Shown here: piece by piece, positions 33,096-41,865 of the stretch
Position numbering within the stretch: the first letter of the stretch is position 1
How the letters are laid out: each line of letters opens with the position of its first letter
Assembly (NCBI RefSeq): GCF_000695625.1
Contig: NZ_JMQI01000082.1
Span: forward strand, 1-64,000
Source: Amycolatopsis rifamycinica
GTDB taxonomy: Bacteria; Actinomycetota; Actinomycetes; Mycobacteriales; Pseudonocardiaceae
DNA length: 64,000 bases
Direction: 5' to 3'
The notes under the pieces: model-generated
What the model was told of the DNA's origin: nothing
Databases searched by the model: none
What the model saw: the letters and a program-made list of their open reading frames with translations, nothing else
Position numbers and translations under genes: made by a program

Positions 33096-34361
33096 GTGGC
33101 CCTCGTGGTCCAGAAGTACGGCGGATCGTCGCTGGAAAGTGCCGACCGGATCAAGCGCGTGGCGGAGCGGATCGTCGCGACCAAGAAGGCGGGCAACGAC
33201 GTCGTCGTCGTCTGCTCGGCGATGGGTGACACCACCGACGAGCTGCTCGACCTGGCGCAGCAGGTCAACCCGGCGCCGCCGGAGCGGGAAATGGACATGC
33301 TGCTCACCGCCGGTGAGCGCATCTCGAACTCGCTGGTCGCGATGGCGATCGCGGCCCAGGGCGCCGAGGCCTGGTCGTTCACCGGTTCGCAGGCCGGCGT
33401 CGTCACGACGTCGGTGCACGGCAACGCGCGCATCATCGACGTCACGCCGAGCCGGGTCACCGAGGCGCTCGAGCAGGGCTACATCGCGCTGGTCGCCGGC
33501 TTCCAGGGCGTCGCGCAGGACACCAAGGACATCACCACGCTGGGCCGCGGCGGCTCGGACACCACCGCCGTCGCGCTGGCCGCCGCGCTGACCGCCGACG
33601 TCTGCGAGATCTACTCCGATGTGGACGGTGTGTACACGGCCGACCCGCGGGTGGTGCCGGACGCGCGCAAGCTCGACACCGTCACCTACGAGGAGATGCT
33701 CGAACTCGCCGCGAGCGGGTCGAAGATCCTGCACCTGCGTTCGGTCGAGTACGCGCGCCGCTACGGCGTCCCGATCCGAGTCCGTTCTTCCTACAGCGAC
33801 AAGCCGGGCACGACGGTGACCGGTTCTATCGAGGAGATCCCCGTGGAACAAGCCCTGATCACCGGTGTGGCGCACGACCGCTCCGAAGCCAAGATCACGG
33901 TCACCGGGGTGCCGGACCACACCGGTGCCGCGGCCCGGATCTTCCGCGTGATCGCCGACGCCGAGATCGACATCGACATGGTGCTGCAGAACGTGTCCAG
34001 CACCGTCTCCGGCCGCACCGACATCACGTTCACGCTGTCGAAGGCCAACGGCGCCAAGGCCGTCAAGGAACTGGAGAAGGTCAAGGCGGAGATCGGCTTC
34101 GAGTCGGTCCTCTACGACGACCACGTCGGCAAGGTGTCGCTGGTCGGCGCCGGGATGCGCTCGCACCCGGGTGTCACGGCGACGTTCTGCGAAGCGCTGG
34201 CCGAGGCCGGCGTCAACATCGAAATCATCAACACCTCGGAGATCCGCATCTCGGTGCTGATCCGGGACGCGCAGCTCGACGACGCCGTACGCGCGATCCA
34301 CGAGGCGTTCGAACTCGGCGGCGACGAAGAAGCCGTCGTCTACGCGGGGAGTGGTCGCTGA
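33096..34361 (+). CDS. lysC: Aspartate kinase (alpha subunit)
   Basis: The 421-residue enzyme starts VALVVQKYGGSSLE, the usual beginning of actinobacterial aspartokinases, and ends with two ACT domains (from about residue 265) that bind lysine and threonine. It phosphorylates aspartate, the entry to lysine, methionine, threonine and diaminopimelate synthesis. The GTG at 33096 has AGGAGG eight bases upstream and is preferred over the in-frame ATG at 33033. Its stop overlaps the asd start by one base (TGATG). Confidence 0.97.
   Translation: MALVVQKYGGSSLESADRIKRVAERIVATKKAGNDVVVVCSAMGDTTDELLDLAQQVNPAPPEREMDMLLTAGERISNSLVAMAIAAQGAEAWSFTGSQAGVVTTSVHGNARIIDVTPSRVTEALEQGYIALVAGFQGVAQDTKDITTLGRGGSDTTAVALAAALTADVCEIYSDVDGVYTADPRVVPDARKLDTVTYEEMLELAASGSKILHLRSVEYARRYGVPIRVRSSYSDKPGTTVTGSIEEIPVEQALITGVAHDRSEAKITVTGVPDHTGAAARIFRVIADAEIDIDMVLQNVSSTVSGRTDITFTLSKANGAKAVKELEKVKAEIGFESVLYDDHVGKVSLVGAGMRSHPGVTATFCEALAEAGVNIEIINTSEIRISVLIRDAQLDDAVRAIHEAFELGGDEEAVVYAGSGR
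33843..34361 (+). CDS. Internal in-frame start for aspartokinase beta subunit
   Basis: A GTG at 33843 in the lysC frame is preceded by GAGGAG (33831-33836) at a proper distance. It would give a 172-residue protein made of the two ACT domains (VEQALITGVAHD onward). Corynebacterial and mycobacterial lysC genes are known to encode alpha and beta subunits this way. Confidence 0.65.
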   Translation: MEQALITGVAHDRSEAKITVTGVPDHTGAAARIFRVIADAEIDIDMVLQNVSSTVSGRTDITFTLSKANGAKAVKELEKVKAEIGFESVLYDDHVGKVSLVGAGMRSHPGVTATFCEALAEAGVNIEIINTSEIRISVLIRDAQLDDAVRAIHEAFELGGDEEAVVYAGSGR

Positions 34362-35401
34362 TGGCGGACGGGCTGCGGGTCGGGGTGGTCGGCGCGACCG
34401 GCCAGGTCGGTGCGGTGATGCGCAAGCTGCTGGCGGAGCGGGAGTTCCCGGTCGCCGAGCTGCGCTACTTCGCTTCGGCGCGCTCGGCGGGGTCGAAGCT
34501 TCCGTGGCGGGACACCGAAATCACGATCGAGGACGCGTCGACGGCCGATCCGTCCGGTTTGGACATCGCGCTGTTCTCCGCGGGCGGCTCGACGTCCAAG
34601 GCGCAGGCGCCGCGCTTCGCCGCCGCGGGTGTCACGGTGATCGACAACTCCTCGGCGTTCCGGATGGACCCGGACGTGCCGCTGGTGGTCAGCGAGGTCA
34701 ACCCCGAGGCCGTCAAGGAAGCGCGGAAGGGGATCATCGCGAACCCCAACTGCACGACGATGGCGGCGATGCCGGTGCTGAAGCCGCTGCACGACGAGGC
34801 CGGACTGGTCCGCCTGGTCGCGTCGACGTACCAGGCGGTGTCCGGCAGCGGGCTGGCCGGCGTCGACGAGCTGGCGAACCAGGTCAAGGCGGCGGCGGAG
34901 CACGCCTCGCTGCTGACGCACGACGGCGCGGCGATCGAGTTCCCGAAGCCGGAGAAGTACGTCCGCCCGATCGCGTTCAACGTCCTCCCGATGGCTGGGT
35001 CCATTGTGGACGACGGCGAGCTGGAGACGGACGAGGAGAAGAAGTTCCGCAACGAAAGCCGTAAGATCCTGAGCATCCCGGGCCTCGGCGTCTCGTGCAC
35101 CTGCGTGCGCGTGCCGGTGTTCTCGGGCCACTCGATCTCTGTGAACGCGGAGTTCGAGCGGCCGCTGTCGGTCGAGCGTGCGACGGAGCTGCTGGCGCAC
35201 GCACCGGGCGTGGAACTGTCGGAGGTCCCCACCCCGCTGCAGGCGGCGGGCAACGACCCGAGCTACGTCGGCCGCATCCGGGTCGACCAGGGCATCGAGG
35301 GCGGGCGCGGGCTGGCGCTGTTCATCTCGAACGACAACCTGCGCAAGGGTGCGGCGCTCAACGCCGTGCAGATCGCGGAGCTGGTGGCCCAGCAGCTGTA
35401 G
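34361..35401 (+). CDS. asd: Aspartate-semialdehyde dehydrogenase
   Basis: The 346-residue enzyme has the NADP-binding GVVGATGQVGAVM at the N-terminus, the catalytic cysteine in NPNCTTMA near residue 130 and the FSGHSISV histidine motif near 255. It converts aspartyl phosphate to the semialdehyde. It is translationally coupled with lysC and followed by a strong terminator, so lysC-asd forms a two-gene unit. Confidence 0.97.
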   Translation: MADGLRVGVVGATGQVGAVMRKLLAEREFPVAELRYFASARSAGSKLPWRDTEITIEDASTADPSGLDIALFSAGGSTSKAQAPRFAAAGVTVIDNSSAFRMDPDVPLVVSEVNPEAVKEARKGIIANPNCTTMAAMPVLKPLHDEAGLVRLVASTYQAVSGSGLAGVDELANQVKAAAEHASLLTHDGAAIEFPKPEKYVRPIAFNVLPMAGSIVDDGELETDEEKKFRNESRKILSIPGLGVSCTCVRVPVFSGHSISVNAEFERPLSVERATELLAHAPGVELSEVPTPLQAAGNDPSYVGRIRVDQGIEGGRGLALFISNDNLRKGAALNAVQIAELVAQQL

Positions 35402-35431
35402 ACCACAGTGGACGAGTAAAACTCGCTTGGC

Positions 35432-35477
35432 CGTTTCGCGGTGCCCGGGGGATCCTGGGCACCGCGAAACGCTTTTC
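35432..35477 (+). terminator. Rho-independent terminator after asd
   Basis: CGTTTCGCGGTGCCC (35432-35446) and its exact complement (35457-35471) form a 15-base-pair stem with a ten-base loop, followed by CTTTTC. It separates lysC-asd from rtcB. Confidence 0.85.
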
Positions 35478-35492
35478 AAGGGGAGGAAAACC

Positions 35493-36683
35493 ATGTACAC
35501 CGCTGTCGAAGGCGCCCGCGTCCCGATCCGGATGTGGGCGGATCCCGCATCGGTCGAAGACAAGGCCATGCGACAGCTGCACAACGTCGCGAACCTGCCG
35601 TGGGTGCACGGCGTCGCCGTGATGCCCGACGTCCACTACGGCAAGGGCGCGACCGTCGGCAGCGTCATCGCCATGCGCGACGCCGTCTCGCCCGCCGCCG
35701 TCGGCGTCGACATCGGGTGCGGGATGAGTGCCGTCCGGACGTCGCTCACCGCGAGCGACCTGCCCGACGACCTCCTGAAGCTGCGCCGGCGGATCGAACG
35801 CGCTGTGCCCGTCGGCTTCGGGCTGCACAGGACGCCCGTGAACCCGGCGAAGGTGAACGGCGTCGGCGGCTGGGACGCGTTCTGGAAGCAGTTCGGCGAC
35901 CTGCACCCCGGCGTCCAGGACCTGCACGACCGGGCCGCGCGGCAGATCGGCAGCCTCGGTGGTGGCAACCACTTCATCGAGGTCTGCCTCGAGCAGGGCG
36001 GTGCCGACGAGGGCCGGGTCTGGCTGATGCTGCATTCGGGTTCGCGCAACATCGGCAAGGAGCTGGCCGAGCGGCACATGGCCGTCGCGCGCAAGCTGCC
36101 GCACAACGCCGACCTGCCCGACCGCGACCTCGCGGTGTTCGTCGCCGGCACGCCGGAGATGGCGGCCTACCGGCGCGACCTGTTCTGGGCGCAGGACTAC
36201 GCGGCGCGCAACCGCGCCACGATGGTCGCGCTGGTGAAGCAGGCCGTGCGCGACGAGCTCCCGCAGGTGAGCTTCGACGACGCGATCTCGTGCCACCACA
36301 ACTACGTCGCCGAGGAGACCTACGACGGCGTCGAGCTGCTCGTCACCCGGAAGGGGGCGATCCGCGCCGGATCGGGTGACCTCGGGATCATCCCGGGCAG
36401 CATGGGGACCGGTTCGTACATCGTCCGGGGGCTGGGGAACAACTCGTCGTTCCAGTCGGCTTCGCACGGCGCGGGCCGCCGGATGTCGCGGACCAGGGCG
36501 AAGAAGCTGTTCACCGCCGACGACCTCGCGACGCAGACGGCGGGTGTCGAGTGCCGCAAGGACTCCGGCGTGGTCGACGAGATCCCGGCGGCGTACAAGG
36601 ACATCGAAACGGTGATCCGCGCGCAGACGGACCTGGTCGAGGTCGTGGCGCACCTCAAGCAGGTGGTCTGCGTCAAGGGCTGA
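35493..36683 (+). CDS. rtcB: RNA-splicing ligase RtcB
   Basis: The 396-residue protein has all RtcB motifs: GVDIGCGMSAVRT (metal-binding Cys), GSLGGGNHFIEV, LHSGSRNIG, ISCHHNYV and SASHGAGRRMSR, which carries the histidine that is guanylylated. RtcB joins 2',3'-cyclic phosphate and 5'-OH RNA ends using GTP and manganese. The ATG at 35493 has GGGGAGG upstream. No archease or RtcA gene is adjacent. The position just after the asd terminator leaves little room for a promoter (about 15 bases), so some readthrough may drive it. Confidence 0.95.
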   Translation: MYTAVEGARVPIRMWADPASVEDKAMRQLHNVANLPWVHGVAVMPDVHYGKGATVGSVIAMRDAVSPAAVGVDIGCGMSAVRTSLTASDLPDDLLKLRRRIERAVPVGFGLHRTPVNPAKVNGVGGWDAFWKQFGDLHPGVQDLHDRAARQIGSLGGGNHFIEVCLEQGGADEGRVWLMLHSGSRNIGKELAERHMAVARKLPHNADLPDRDLAVFVAGTPEMAAYRRDLFWAQDYAARNRATMVALVKQAVRDELPQVSFDDAISCHHNYVAEETYDGVELLVTRKGAIRAGSGDLGIIPGSMGTGSYIVRGLGNNSSFQSASHGAGRRMSRTRAKKLFTADDLATQTAGVECRKDSGVVDEIPAAYKDIETVIRAQTDLVEVVAHLKQVVCVKG

Positions 36684-36699
36684 CGGTACCTTTGGCGTC

Positions 36700-37077
36700 A
36701 TGACGAGGGGTGGAACGACGGCCGCGCTCGCCGTGCTGGCGCTGCTGCTGAGCGGGTGCGCCGAGGTCGGCAACGCGGTCGACCAGGGGAGCAGGACGGC
36801 CGACAAGGTCGCGGTGTGCACCGAGGCACTCGGGCTCGCCGACCTCAACCCCCTGGTCGACCCGGCCAGGCTCAAGGCGCGCGCCGAGGACAAGGAGCGG
36901 CGGCTGCGCGAGCTCGCGGGCGACGTCCAGGACCAGGACGTCAAGAACGCGCTGCTCGGCATGGCCGACTCGTACGTTCAGGTGCAGAAGGAGCGCATCG
37001 AGGACGCCGGCGTCGTGGCCCAGTGGGTGCAGCGCAACGTCAAGAAGCTCGACGCGCTCCGCGCCGCCTGCGGCTGA
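36700..37077 (+). CDS. Small lipoprotein of unknown function
   Basis: The 125-residue protein has a signal peptide ending LLSGC with the lipidated cysteine at residue 20. The mature part is helical and charged (VDPARLKARAEDKERRLRELAGD) with two further cysteines (VCTEAL and the terminal AACG). I do not recognise a family. It lies 16 bases after rtcB; TACCTT at 36687-36692 may be its own -10. A four-copy palindrome array follows. Confidence 0.8.
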   Translation: MTRGGTTAALAVLALLLSGCAEVGNAVDQGSRTADKVAVCTEALGLADLNPLVDPARLKARAEDKERRLRELAGDVQDQDVKNALLGMADSYVQVQKERIEDAGVVAQWVQRNVKKLDALRAACG

Positions 37078-37089
37078 CCCTCCAGACGC

Positions 37090-37208
37090 CACTTTCACGT
37101 GAAAGTGCCGCCCTCGGGCCCGCCACTTTCACGTGAAAGTGCCACCCTCGGGCCCGGCACTTTCACGTGAAAGTGCCGACCTGGGCCCGGCACTTTCACG
37201 TGAAAGTG
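37090..37208. repeat. Array of four CACTTTCACGTGAAAGTG palindromes, period 33-34
   Basis: Identical 18-base copies occupy 37090-37107, 37124-37141, 37158-37175 and 37191-37208. The 15-16 base spacers are similar to each other (CCGCCCTCGGGCCCGC and variants), so this is a tandem array of a 34-base unit. It lies between the convergent lipoprotein and MFS genes. The similar spacers and palindromic units rule out CRISPR. Confidence 0.95.
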
Positions 37209-37212
37209 GCGA

Positions 37213-38418
37213 CTAGGGCTGGTCGGCGACGGCGAGGACCGGTTCGGGGGTGGGGGCCGGGGTCCGGCGGCGCAGCAGGCCGGCCGCGGCGATCACCAGG
37301 CCGCCGAGGCCGGCCGCGACGAAGCCCCACTCCGGGCTCGAGTGGTCGATCGCGAAGCCGACCACCGGGCTGCCCACGGCCAGGCCGAGCCGGGTGAACC
37401 CGTCCTGCAGGCCCATGGCCTCACCGCGGACCTGCGGCGGGGCGATCCGGGCGACCGTCTCGGTCGTGGCCGCCAGCGTCGGGGCGCACAGCAGGTTGGT
37501 CGGGATCAGGGCCAGCATCAGCAGCCACCAGGGGTGGTCGGCCAGGCCGACCGGCATCACCAGCAGCGCGAGCAGCAGCATCAGCACACCCTGCGGCAGC
37601 GACCGCTTCACCACGCCGTGCACGATGCCGCCGGCGATCGACGCCGCGCACATCACCGCGATGATCAGGCCGGTCACGCCGAGCTCGCCGTTCGCGCGCA
37701 GGGCCGCCAGCGTCGCCAGCTCGGTGCCGACGAGCACGAACAACGCGCCGCCCGCGATCAGCAGCGTCCCGATCAGCGGGCCGGTGAGCCAGCTGCGCAG
37801 CGGCGGCCGCGGCCCGAGCTCCTCCGCCTTGCCCGCGCCCTCGCGGATGGGCGGGTTCACCAGCCAGATCAGGAACGCCGTGGCGCCGAACAGCAGGCCG
37901 AGCGCGGTCAGCGTCCACGTCGGGGAGAACGCCGTGATGGCCGCGATGCCGGCCGCCGGGCCGATCATGAACGTCGCTTCGATCGAGATCGTGTCGAGCG
38001 AGTAGGCCGCGCGGCGCTCATCCGGCGGCACGAGCGTGGCCAGGACCTGCCGGGCCAGTGAGCCGGCCGGCACCGAAAGCATCCCGGCCGCGACGGCGAC
38101 GACGGCGAGCGCCTCGAACGGCAGGTGCGGTGCGGCGATCCAGAACACCGTCGTGCCGATCCCGCAGACCGCGACCACCGGACGCAGCCCGTACCGGTCG
38201 AAACAGCGGCCGAGCAGCGGCGCGCCGAGCGCCATCCCCAGCGTGACGCAGCCGCCGACCAGCCCGGCGGCGCCGTAGCCGCGGCCGAGCCCGGTGACGA
38301 TGTACAGCGTCATCAGGATGCCGTTCATGGTGATCGGGAGACGCGCCAGGAACATCAGGGCCATCGTCGAGGGCACGCGGGGCACGGAGAGCACCCGGCG
38401 GTAGGGCTGCAGCGGCAC
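37213..38418 (-). CDS. MFS transporter
   Basis: The 401-residue protein has twelve hydrophobic helices. The loop between helices 2 and 3 reads LGRCFDRYGLRPV, the MFS motif A. It resembles drug or metabolite exporters; the substrate is unknown. The start is GTG with GAGGA nearby. It is divergent from a second MFS gene at 38542, and the two share a 123-base region with operators. Confidence 0.88.
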   Translation of the reverse strand: MPLQPYRRVLSVPRVPSTMALMFLARLPITMNGILMTLYIVTGLGRGYGAAGLVGGCVTLGMALGAPLLGRCFDRYGLRPVVAVCGIGTTVFWIAAPHLPFEALAVVAVAAGMLSVPAGSLARQVLATLVPPDERRAAYSLDTISIEATFMIGPAAGIAAITAFSPTWTLTALGLLFGATAFLIWLVNPPIREGAGKAEELGPRPPLRSWLTGPLIGTLLIAGGALFVLVGTELATLAALRANGELGVTGLIIAVMCAASIAGGIVHGVVKRSLPQGVLMLLLALLVMPVGLADHPWWLLMLALIPTNLLCAPTLAATTETVARIAPPQVRGEAMGLQDGFTRLGLAVGSPVVGFAIDHSSPEWGFVAAGLGGLVIAAAGLLRRRTPAPTPEPVLAVADQP

Positions 38419-38493
38419 GTCCTCGATGAGAACCCAAGGTGGTACGCGCGTGCAACATATTTCCGCGTTCGCACCCCCTGGCGGCCGGAGATT

Positions 38494-38527
38494 ATGAGAG
38501 CTACTCTCATTTGGTAGTCACTATCAA
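38494..38527. promoter_or_regulatory. Two adjacent operator-like palindromes before the DHA2 transporter
   Basis: ATGAGAGCTACTCTCAT (38494-38510) is a perfect palindrome with seven-base arms around CTA. It is followed directly by TTGGTAGTCACTATCAA (38511-38527), whose arms match at six of seven positions. The TetR encoded at 40049 is the obvious candidate to bind. Confidence 0.65.
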
Positions 38528-38541
38528 ATTTGGGGGTTGCC

Positions 38542-40068
38542 ATGACTCAAGCGCACCCACGCAGGTGGTGGGCGCTCGGCGCGCTCGCGGTGAGCCTGCT
38601 GACCATCGGGCTCGACCTGACCGTGCTCAACGTCGCCGTCCCGACGCTGGCCGTCGACCTCGGCGCCACGACCACGCAGCTGCAGTGGTTCGGCAACGCC
38701 TACACGCTGGCGCTGGCCGCGCTGCTGCTGCCCGCCGGCCTGCTCGGCGACCGGTTCGGGCCGAAGAAACTGCTGCTCGGCGCGCTCGCGGTGTTCGGGC
38801 TGGCCTCGCTGTGGTGCGCCTACGCCGGCTCGCCGGGCGAGCTGATCGCCGCCCGCGTCGTGCTCGGCGTCGGCGCCGCGTTCCTCATCCCGCTCTCGCT
38901 CTCGCTGCTGAACATCCTGTTCCCGCCGGAGGAGCGGGCGAAGGCGCTCACGACGTGGGTGATGGCGATGTTCGCCGGCATCCCGCTCGGGCCGCTGCTC
39001 GGCGGCTGGCTGCTCGACCACTTCGCGTGGGGCTCGGTGTTCCTCATCAACGTCCCGCTGACCGTGGTCGGCGTCGTCGCCGTGGTGTTCCTCCTGCCGC
39101 TGACCCCCGGCTCCGGCGGCGGCCGGATCGACTTCGCGGGCATCGCGCTGTCGACGGCCGGGCTGGTCGCGCTCACCTACGGCTTCGTCCACGCCGGCGA
39201 ACACGGCTGGGCCGATCCGGTGACGTACGGCCTGATCGCGCTGGGCGCCGGGCTCGTGGCGGTGTTCTGCCGGGCGCAGACGCGGGTGGCCGCGCCGCTG
39301 ACCGACCTCGCGTTGTTCCGCGAGCCGCGGTTCGTCTGGGGCGCGGTGCTGGCCACGGTGGCGTCCTTCGCGCTGATGGGCCTGCTGTTCGTGCTGCCGC
39401 AGCTGTTCCAGGCGGTGCAGGGGGCCGACGCCCTGCAGACCGGCGTCCGGTTGCTGCCGCTGATCGGCGGGATGCTGGTGGCGGCGAAGGTCGCCGAACT
39501 GCTGGTCGCCGTCCTGGGCGTGCGCGGGGTCGTCACGGGCGGGTTCGTGCTGCTCGCCGCCGGGCCGGCGTGGGGCTCGACGACGACGCCGTCGGGCGGC
39601 TACGGCGCCACCGTGGGCTGGGAGCTGGTCATCGGGCTGGGCACCGGCGCCACGCTCCCGCCGCTGATGACGATGGCCATGGGTGCGCTGACCGAAGGCC
39701 GCTCGGGCGCCGGTTCGGCGCTGATCCAGGTGCTGCGCCAGGTCGGCGGCACCATCGGCGTGGCGGTGCTGGGCACGGTGCTCAACGGCGTCTACCGCGA
39801 CGGCGTCGGCGTCGACGGCCTGCCCGCGCCGGTCGCCGACGCGGTACGCGGCAGCGCGTCGGCCGCGGTCGCCGTCGCGGGGCAGCTGCACCGGTCCGGG
39901 CTCGCCGAGTCCGCGCGGGCCGCGTTCACCGACGGCATGGCCGTGACGCTGTGGGTGTGCGCCGGGCTCGGGGTCGCCGGGGCACTGCTCGCCCTGCTGT
40001 TCCTGCCCGGCCGGGCGGCCACGGGAGCGCAGCCGCGAGAATCGGGGCATGACGTCGTCGCCATCTGA
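38542..40068 (+). CDS. DHA2-family (14-TMS) MFS efflux transporter
   Basis: The 508-residue protein begins WWALGALAVSLLTIGLDLTVLNVAVPTL, the hallmark of DHA2 drug:proton antiporters (motif D), and has LLGDRFGPKKLLL as motif A. About fourteen transmembrane helices fit this family. It probably exports a toxic compound or a natural product. The ATG at 38542 has GGGGG upstream. Its 3' end overlaps the TetR start by 20 bases, typical of a transporter-repressor operon. Confidence 0.9.
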   Translation: MTQAHPRRWWALGALAVSLLTIGLDLTVLNVAVPTLAVDLGATTTQLQWFGNAYTLALAALLLPAGLLGDRFGPKKLLLGALAVFGLASLWCAYAGSPGELIAARVVLGVGAAFLIPLSLSLLNILFPPEERAKALTTWVMAMFAGIPLGPLLGGWLLDHFAWGSVFLINVPLTVVGVVAVVFLLPLTPGSGGGRIDFAGIALSTAGLVALTYGFVHAGEHGWADPVTYGLIALGAGLVAVFCRAQTRVAAPLTDLALFREPRFVWGAVLATVASFALMGLLFVLPQLFQAVQGADALQTGVRLLPLIGGMLVAAKVAELLVAVLGVRGVVTGGFVLLAAGPAWGSTTTPSGGYGATVGWELVIGLGTGATLPPLMTMAMGALTEGRSGAGSALIQVLRQVGGTIGVAVLGTVLNGVYRDGVGVDGLPAPVADAVRGSASAAVAVAGQLHRSGLAESARAAFTDGMAVTLWVCAGLGVAGALLALLFLPGRAATGAQPRESGHDVVAI

Positions 40069-40648
40069 GCCCACGGGGCTGCGGGAGCGGAAGAAGGCCA
40101 GGACGCGCGCCGCGATCCAGCGGCACGCGTTGCGGCTGTTCCACGAGCAGGGCTACAGCGCCACGACGGTGGACCAGATCGCGGCGGCGGCGGAGATCTC
40201 GCCCAGCACCTTCTTCCGGTACTTCCCGACGAAGGAGGCGACGGTCCTCTACGACCCCTTCGACCCGGTGCTCATCGAAGCCGCGCTGGCCCAGCCACCC
40301 GAGCTCAGCCCGGCCGCCGCGCTGCGGGCCACCGCGCAGACCATCCGCACGCAGATCGCCGCCGAGGACTGGGAGCGGGAGCGCGAACGGCAGGTGCTGG
40401 TGTTCCGGGAGCCCGAGCTGCGCACCGCGGTGATGGACAAGTTCGCCGAAGGCATCGACCTGCTGGCCGGGCTGGCCGCGCGCCGCACCGGCCGGGCCGC
40501 GGACGACTTCGAGGTCCGCAACTGGGCGGGCGCGGTGGTCGGGGTGGTCATGGCCGCCTTCGCCGGGGCCGCGGCGGACCCGGGCGCCGACACCCTGGTG
40601 ATCCTCGACGAGGCGCTGGCTCACCTGGAAGCGGGACTGCCGCTCTGA
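40049..40648 (+). CDS. TetR-family regulator of the DHA2 transporter
   Basis: The 199-residue protein has a TetR domain (YSATTVDQIAAAAEISPSTFFRYFPTKEATVL, residues about 35-65). Its coding start lies inside the transporter gene, so both are on one mRNA. It probably represses the operon by binding the palindromes at 38494-38527 and releases when the exported compound is present; that is inference from family practice. Confidence 0.9.
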   Translation: MTSSPSEPTGLRERKKARTRAAIQRHALRLFHEQGYSATTVDQIAAAAEISPSTFFRYFPTKEATVLYDPFDPVLIEAALAQPPELSPAAALRATAQTIRTQIAAEDWERERERQVLVFREPELRTAVMDKFAEGIDLLAGLAARRTGRAADDFEVRNWAGAVVGVVMAAFAGAAADPGADTLVILDEALAHLEAGLPL

Positions 40649-40664
40649 CCGGGCCCGGGCGGGA

Positions 40665-40683
40665 CGGACCCGCTCCGGGTCCG
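40665..40683. terminator. Short hairpin between TetR and esterase genes
   Basis: CGGACCC (40665-40671) pairs with GGGTCCG (40677-40683) around GCTCC. It lies between convergent genes and may end the transporter-TetR transcript. Confidence 0.5.
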
Positions 40684-40685
40684 GT

Positions 40686-41738
40686 TCAGTGCACTTTGGA
40701 CAATCCCTGCCGCAGCGCACCCGCCGTCTCCGCCAGCGCTTCCCGGAACCGCGTCCCGACGCCGGTGAAGTTGATGAACCCGTGGATCAGGTCCTCGTGC
40801 CGCCGCAGGGCCACTTCGACGCCCGCCTCACGCAGCTTCTCCGCGTACGCCTCACCCTCGTCCCGCAACGGGTCGAAGCCCGCCGTGACGACCAACGCCG
40901 GCGGCAGGCCACCGAGGTCGTCCGCGTGCAGCGGCGACAGCCGCGGGTCGGTCAGGTCCGTGCCTTCGGGCACGTAATGGCCCTCGAACCACTTCATGTG
41001 CACGTCGGTGAGGAACAGGTCCTTGGCGAACAGGTCCTGCGAGCGGTAGCGCTTCGCGAAGTCCGTCGCCGGGTAGATCAGCAGCTGGAACGCCGGCACC
41101 GGGCCGCCGCGGCGCACCGCCTGCTGGGCCGTCACGGCGGCGAGGTTGCCGCCCGCGCTGTCGCCGCCGACGGCGATCCGCGCCGGGTCCGCGCCGAGGT
41201 CGGCCGCCTTCGCCACCGCGTACTCGAACGCCGCCAGCGCGTCCTCCGTCGCCGCCGGGAACGGGAACTCCGGGGCCAGCCGGTACTCGATCGACAGCAC
41301 CCGCACCCCGGCGTGCTTGGCCAGGAAGCGAACGGCGTTGTCGTGGCTCGCGCGCGTCCCGATCACCCAGCCGCCGCCGTGGAAGAACACCAGCAGCGGC
41401 GACTTCTCGGGCAGGCCGGCCGGCGTGTACAGCGTCGCCGGCAGGTCGCCATCGGGCGTCGGGACGGCGACCTCGCGCACCGCGACCGGCTCGATCGGCT
41501 TGCCGCTGACCAGCTGCCTGCCCGCGTCGAGCAGGGCCCGTGACTCCTCGACCGAGCCGCGCACGAGCTCGGCTCGAGCGATCTTCTGAAGCCGGAGGAG
41601 AAGCTGGGCGTCGAGGGCGAGGTCCTGGCCGTCGATGCGGACGGCCCGGCCCGCGACCGCCCGCCGCACCGGCGTGGGCAGCCAGAACGCGAGCTGGGAC
41701 GCGGCCGCCTGGGCGCGGACGGGGAGCGGGATCGCCAT
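40686..41738 (-). CDS. Alpha/beta hydrolase, HSL-family esterase
   Basis: The 350-residue protein has the hormone-sensitive-lipase signature HGGGWVIG (oxyanion hole), the nucleophile elbow GDSAGGN, the acidic residue in GFDPLRDEG and the histidine in LIHGFINF. It probably hydrolyses acyl esters or acetylated small molecules in the cytoplasm, since no signal peptide is seen. The N-terminal 75 residues form a helical cap. The ATG at 41738 follows GGAGGC. A possible operator lies 37 bases upstream. Confidence 0.9.
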   Translation of the reverse strand: MAIPLPVRAQAAASQLAFWLPTPVRRAVAGRAVRIDGQDLALDAQLLLRLQKIARAELVRGSVEESRALLDAGRQLVSGKPIEPVAVREVAVPTPDGDLPATLYTPAGLPEKSPLLVFFHGGGWVIGTRASHDNAVRFLAKHAGVRVLSIEYRLAPEFPFPAATEDALAAFEYAVAKAADLGADPARIAVGGDSAGGNLAAVTAQQAVRRGGPVPAFQLLIYPATDFAKRYRSQDLFAKDLFLTDVHMKWFEGHYVPEGTDLTDPRLSPLHADDLGGLPPALVVTAGFDPLRDEGEAYAEKLREAGVEVALRRHEDLIHGFINFTGVGTRFREALAETAGALRQGLSKVH

Positions 41739-41774
41739 GGTGCCTCCACGAGCGTCGGGGACTGCCCAGGAGGT

Positions 41775-41786
41775 TACTTGTCAGTA
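41775..41786. promoter_or_regulatory. Candidate operator TACTTGTCAGTA upstream of the esterase
   Basis: TACT and AGTA arms flank TGTC 37 bases before the esterase start. Sites of this shape are common for TetR-type regulators; no regulator can be assigned. Confidence 0.3.
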
Positions 41787-41832
41787 GGTACCCGGTCCAG
41801 TTGTGACCAGGACCTCCGTCCCAGAGTCTGGT

Positions 41833-41859
41833 CCTCCAGTTAACTGGAGGGGTTAGCCT
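41833..41859 (+). promoter_or_regulatory. Perfect 18-base palindrome within the FMN-reductase promoter
   Basis: CCTCCAGTTAACTGGAGG (41833-41850) is fully symmetric. TAGCCT (41854-41859) ends six bases before the GTG at 41866 and fits a leaderless promoter, so the palindrome covers about -33 to -16 and would block RNA polymerase when occupied. No regulator gene is adjacent. Confidence 0.65.
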
Positions 41860-41865
41860 GAAATC

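Noticed and set aside
37090..37208. CRISPR array
   Set aside because: Units are palindromic and only 18 bases, spacers are nearly identical to each other, and no cas genes are present.
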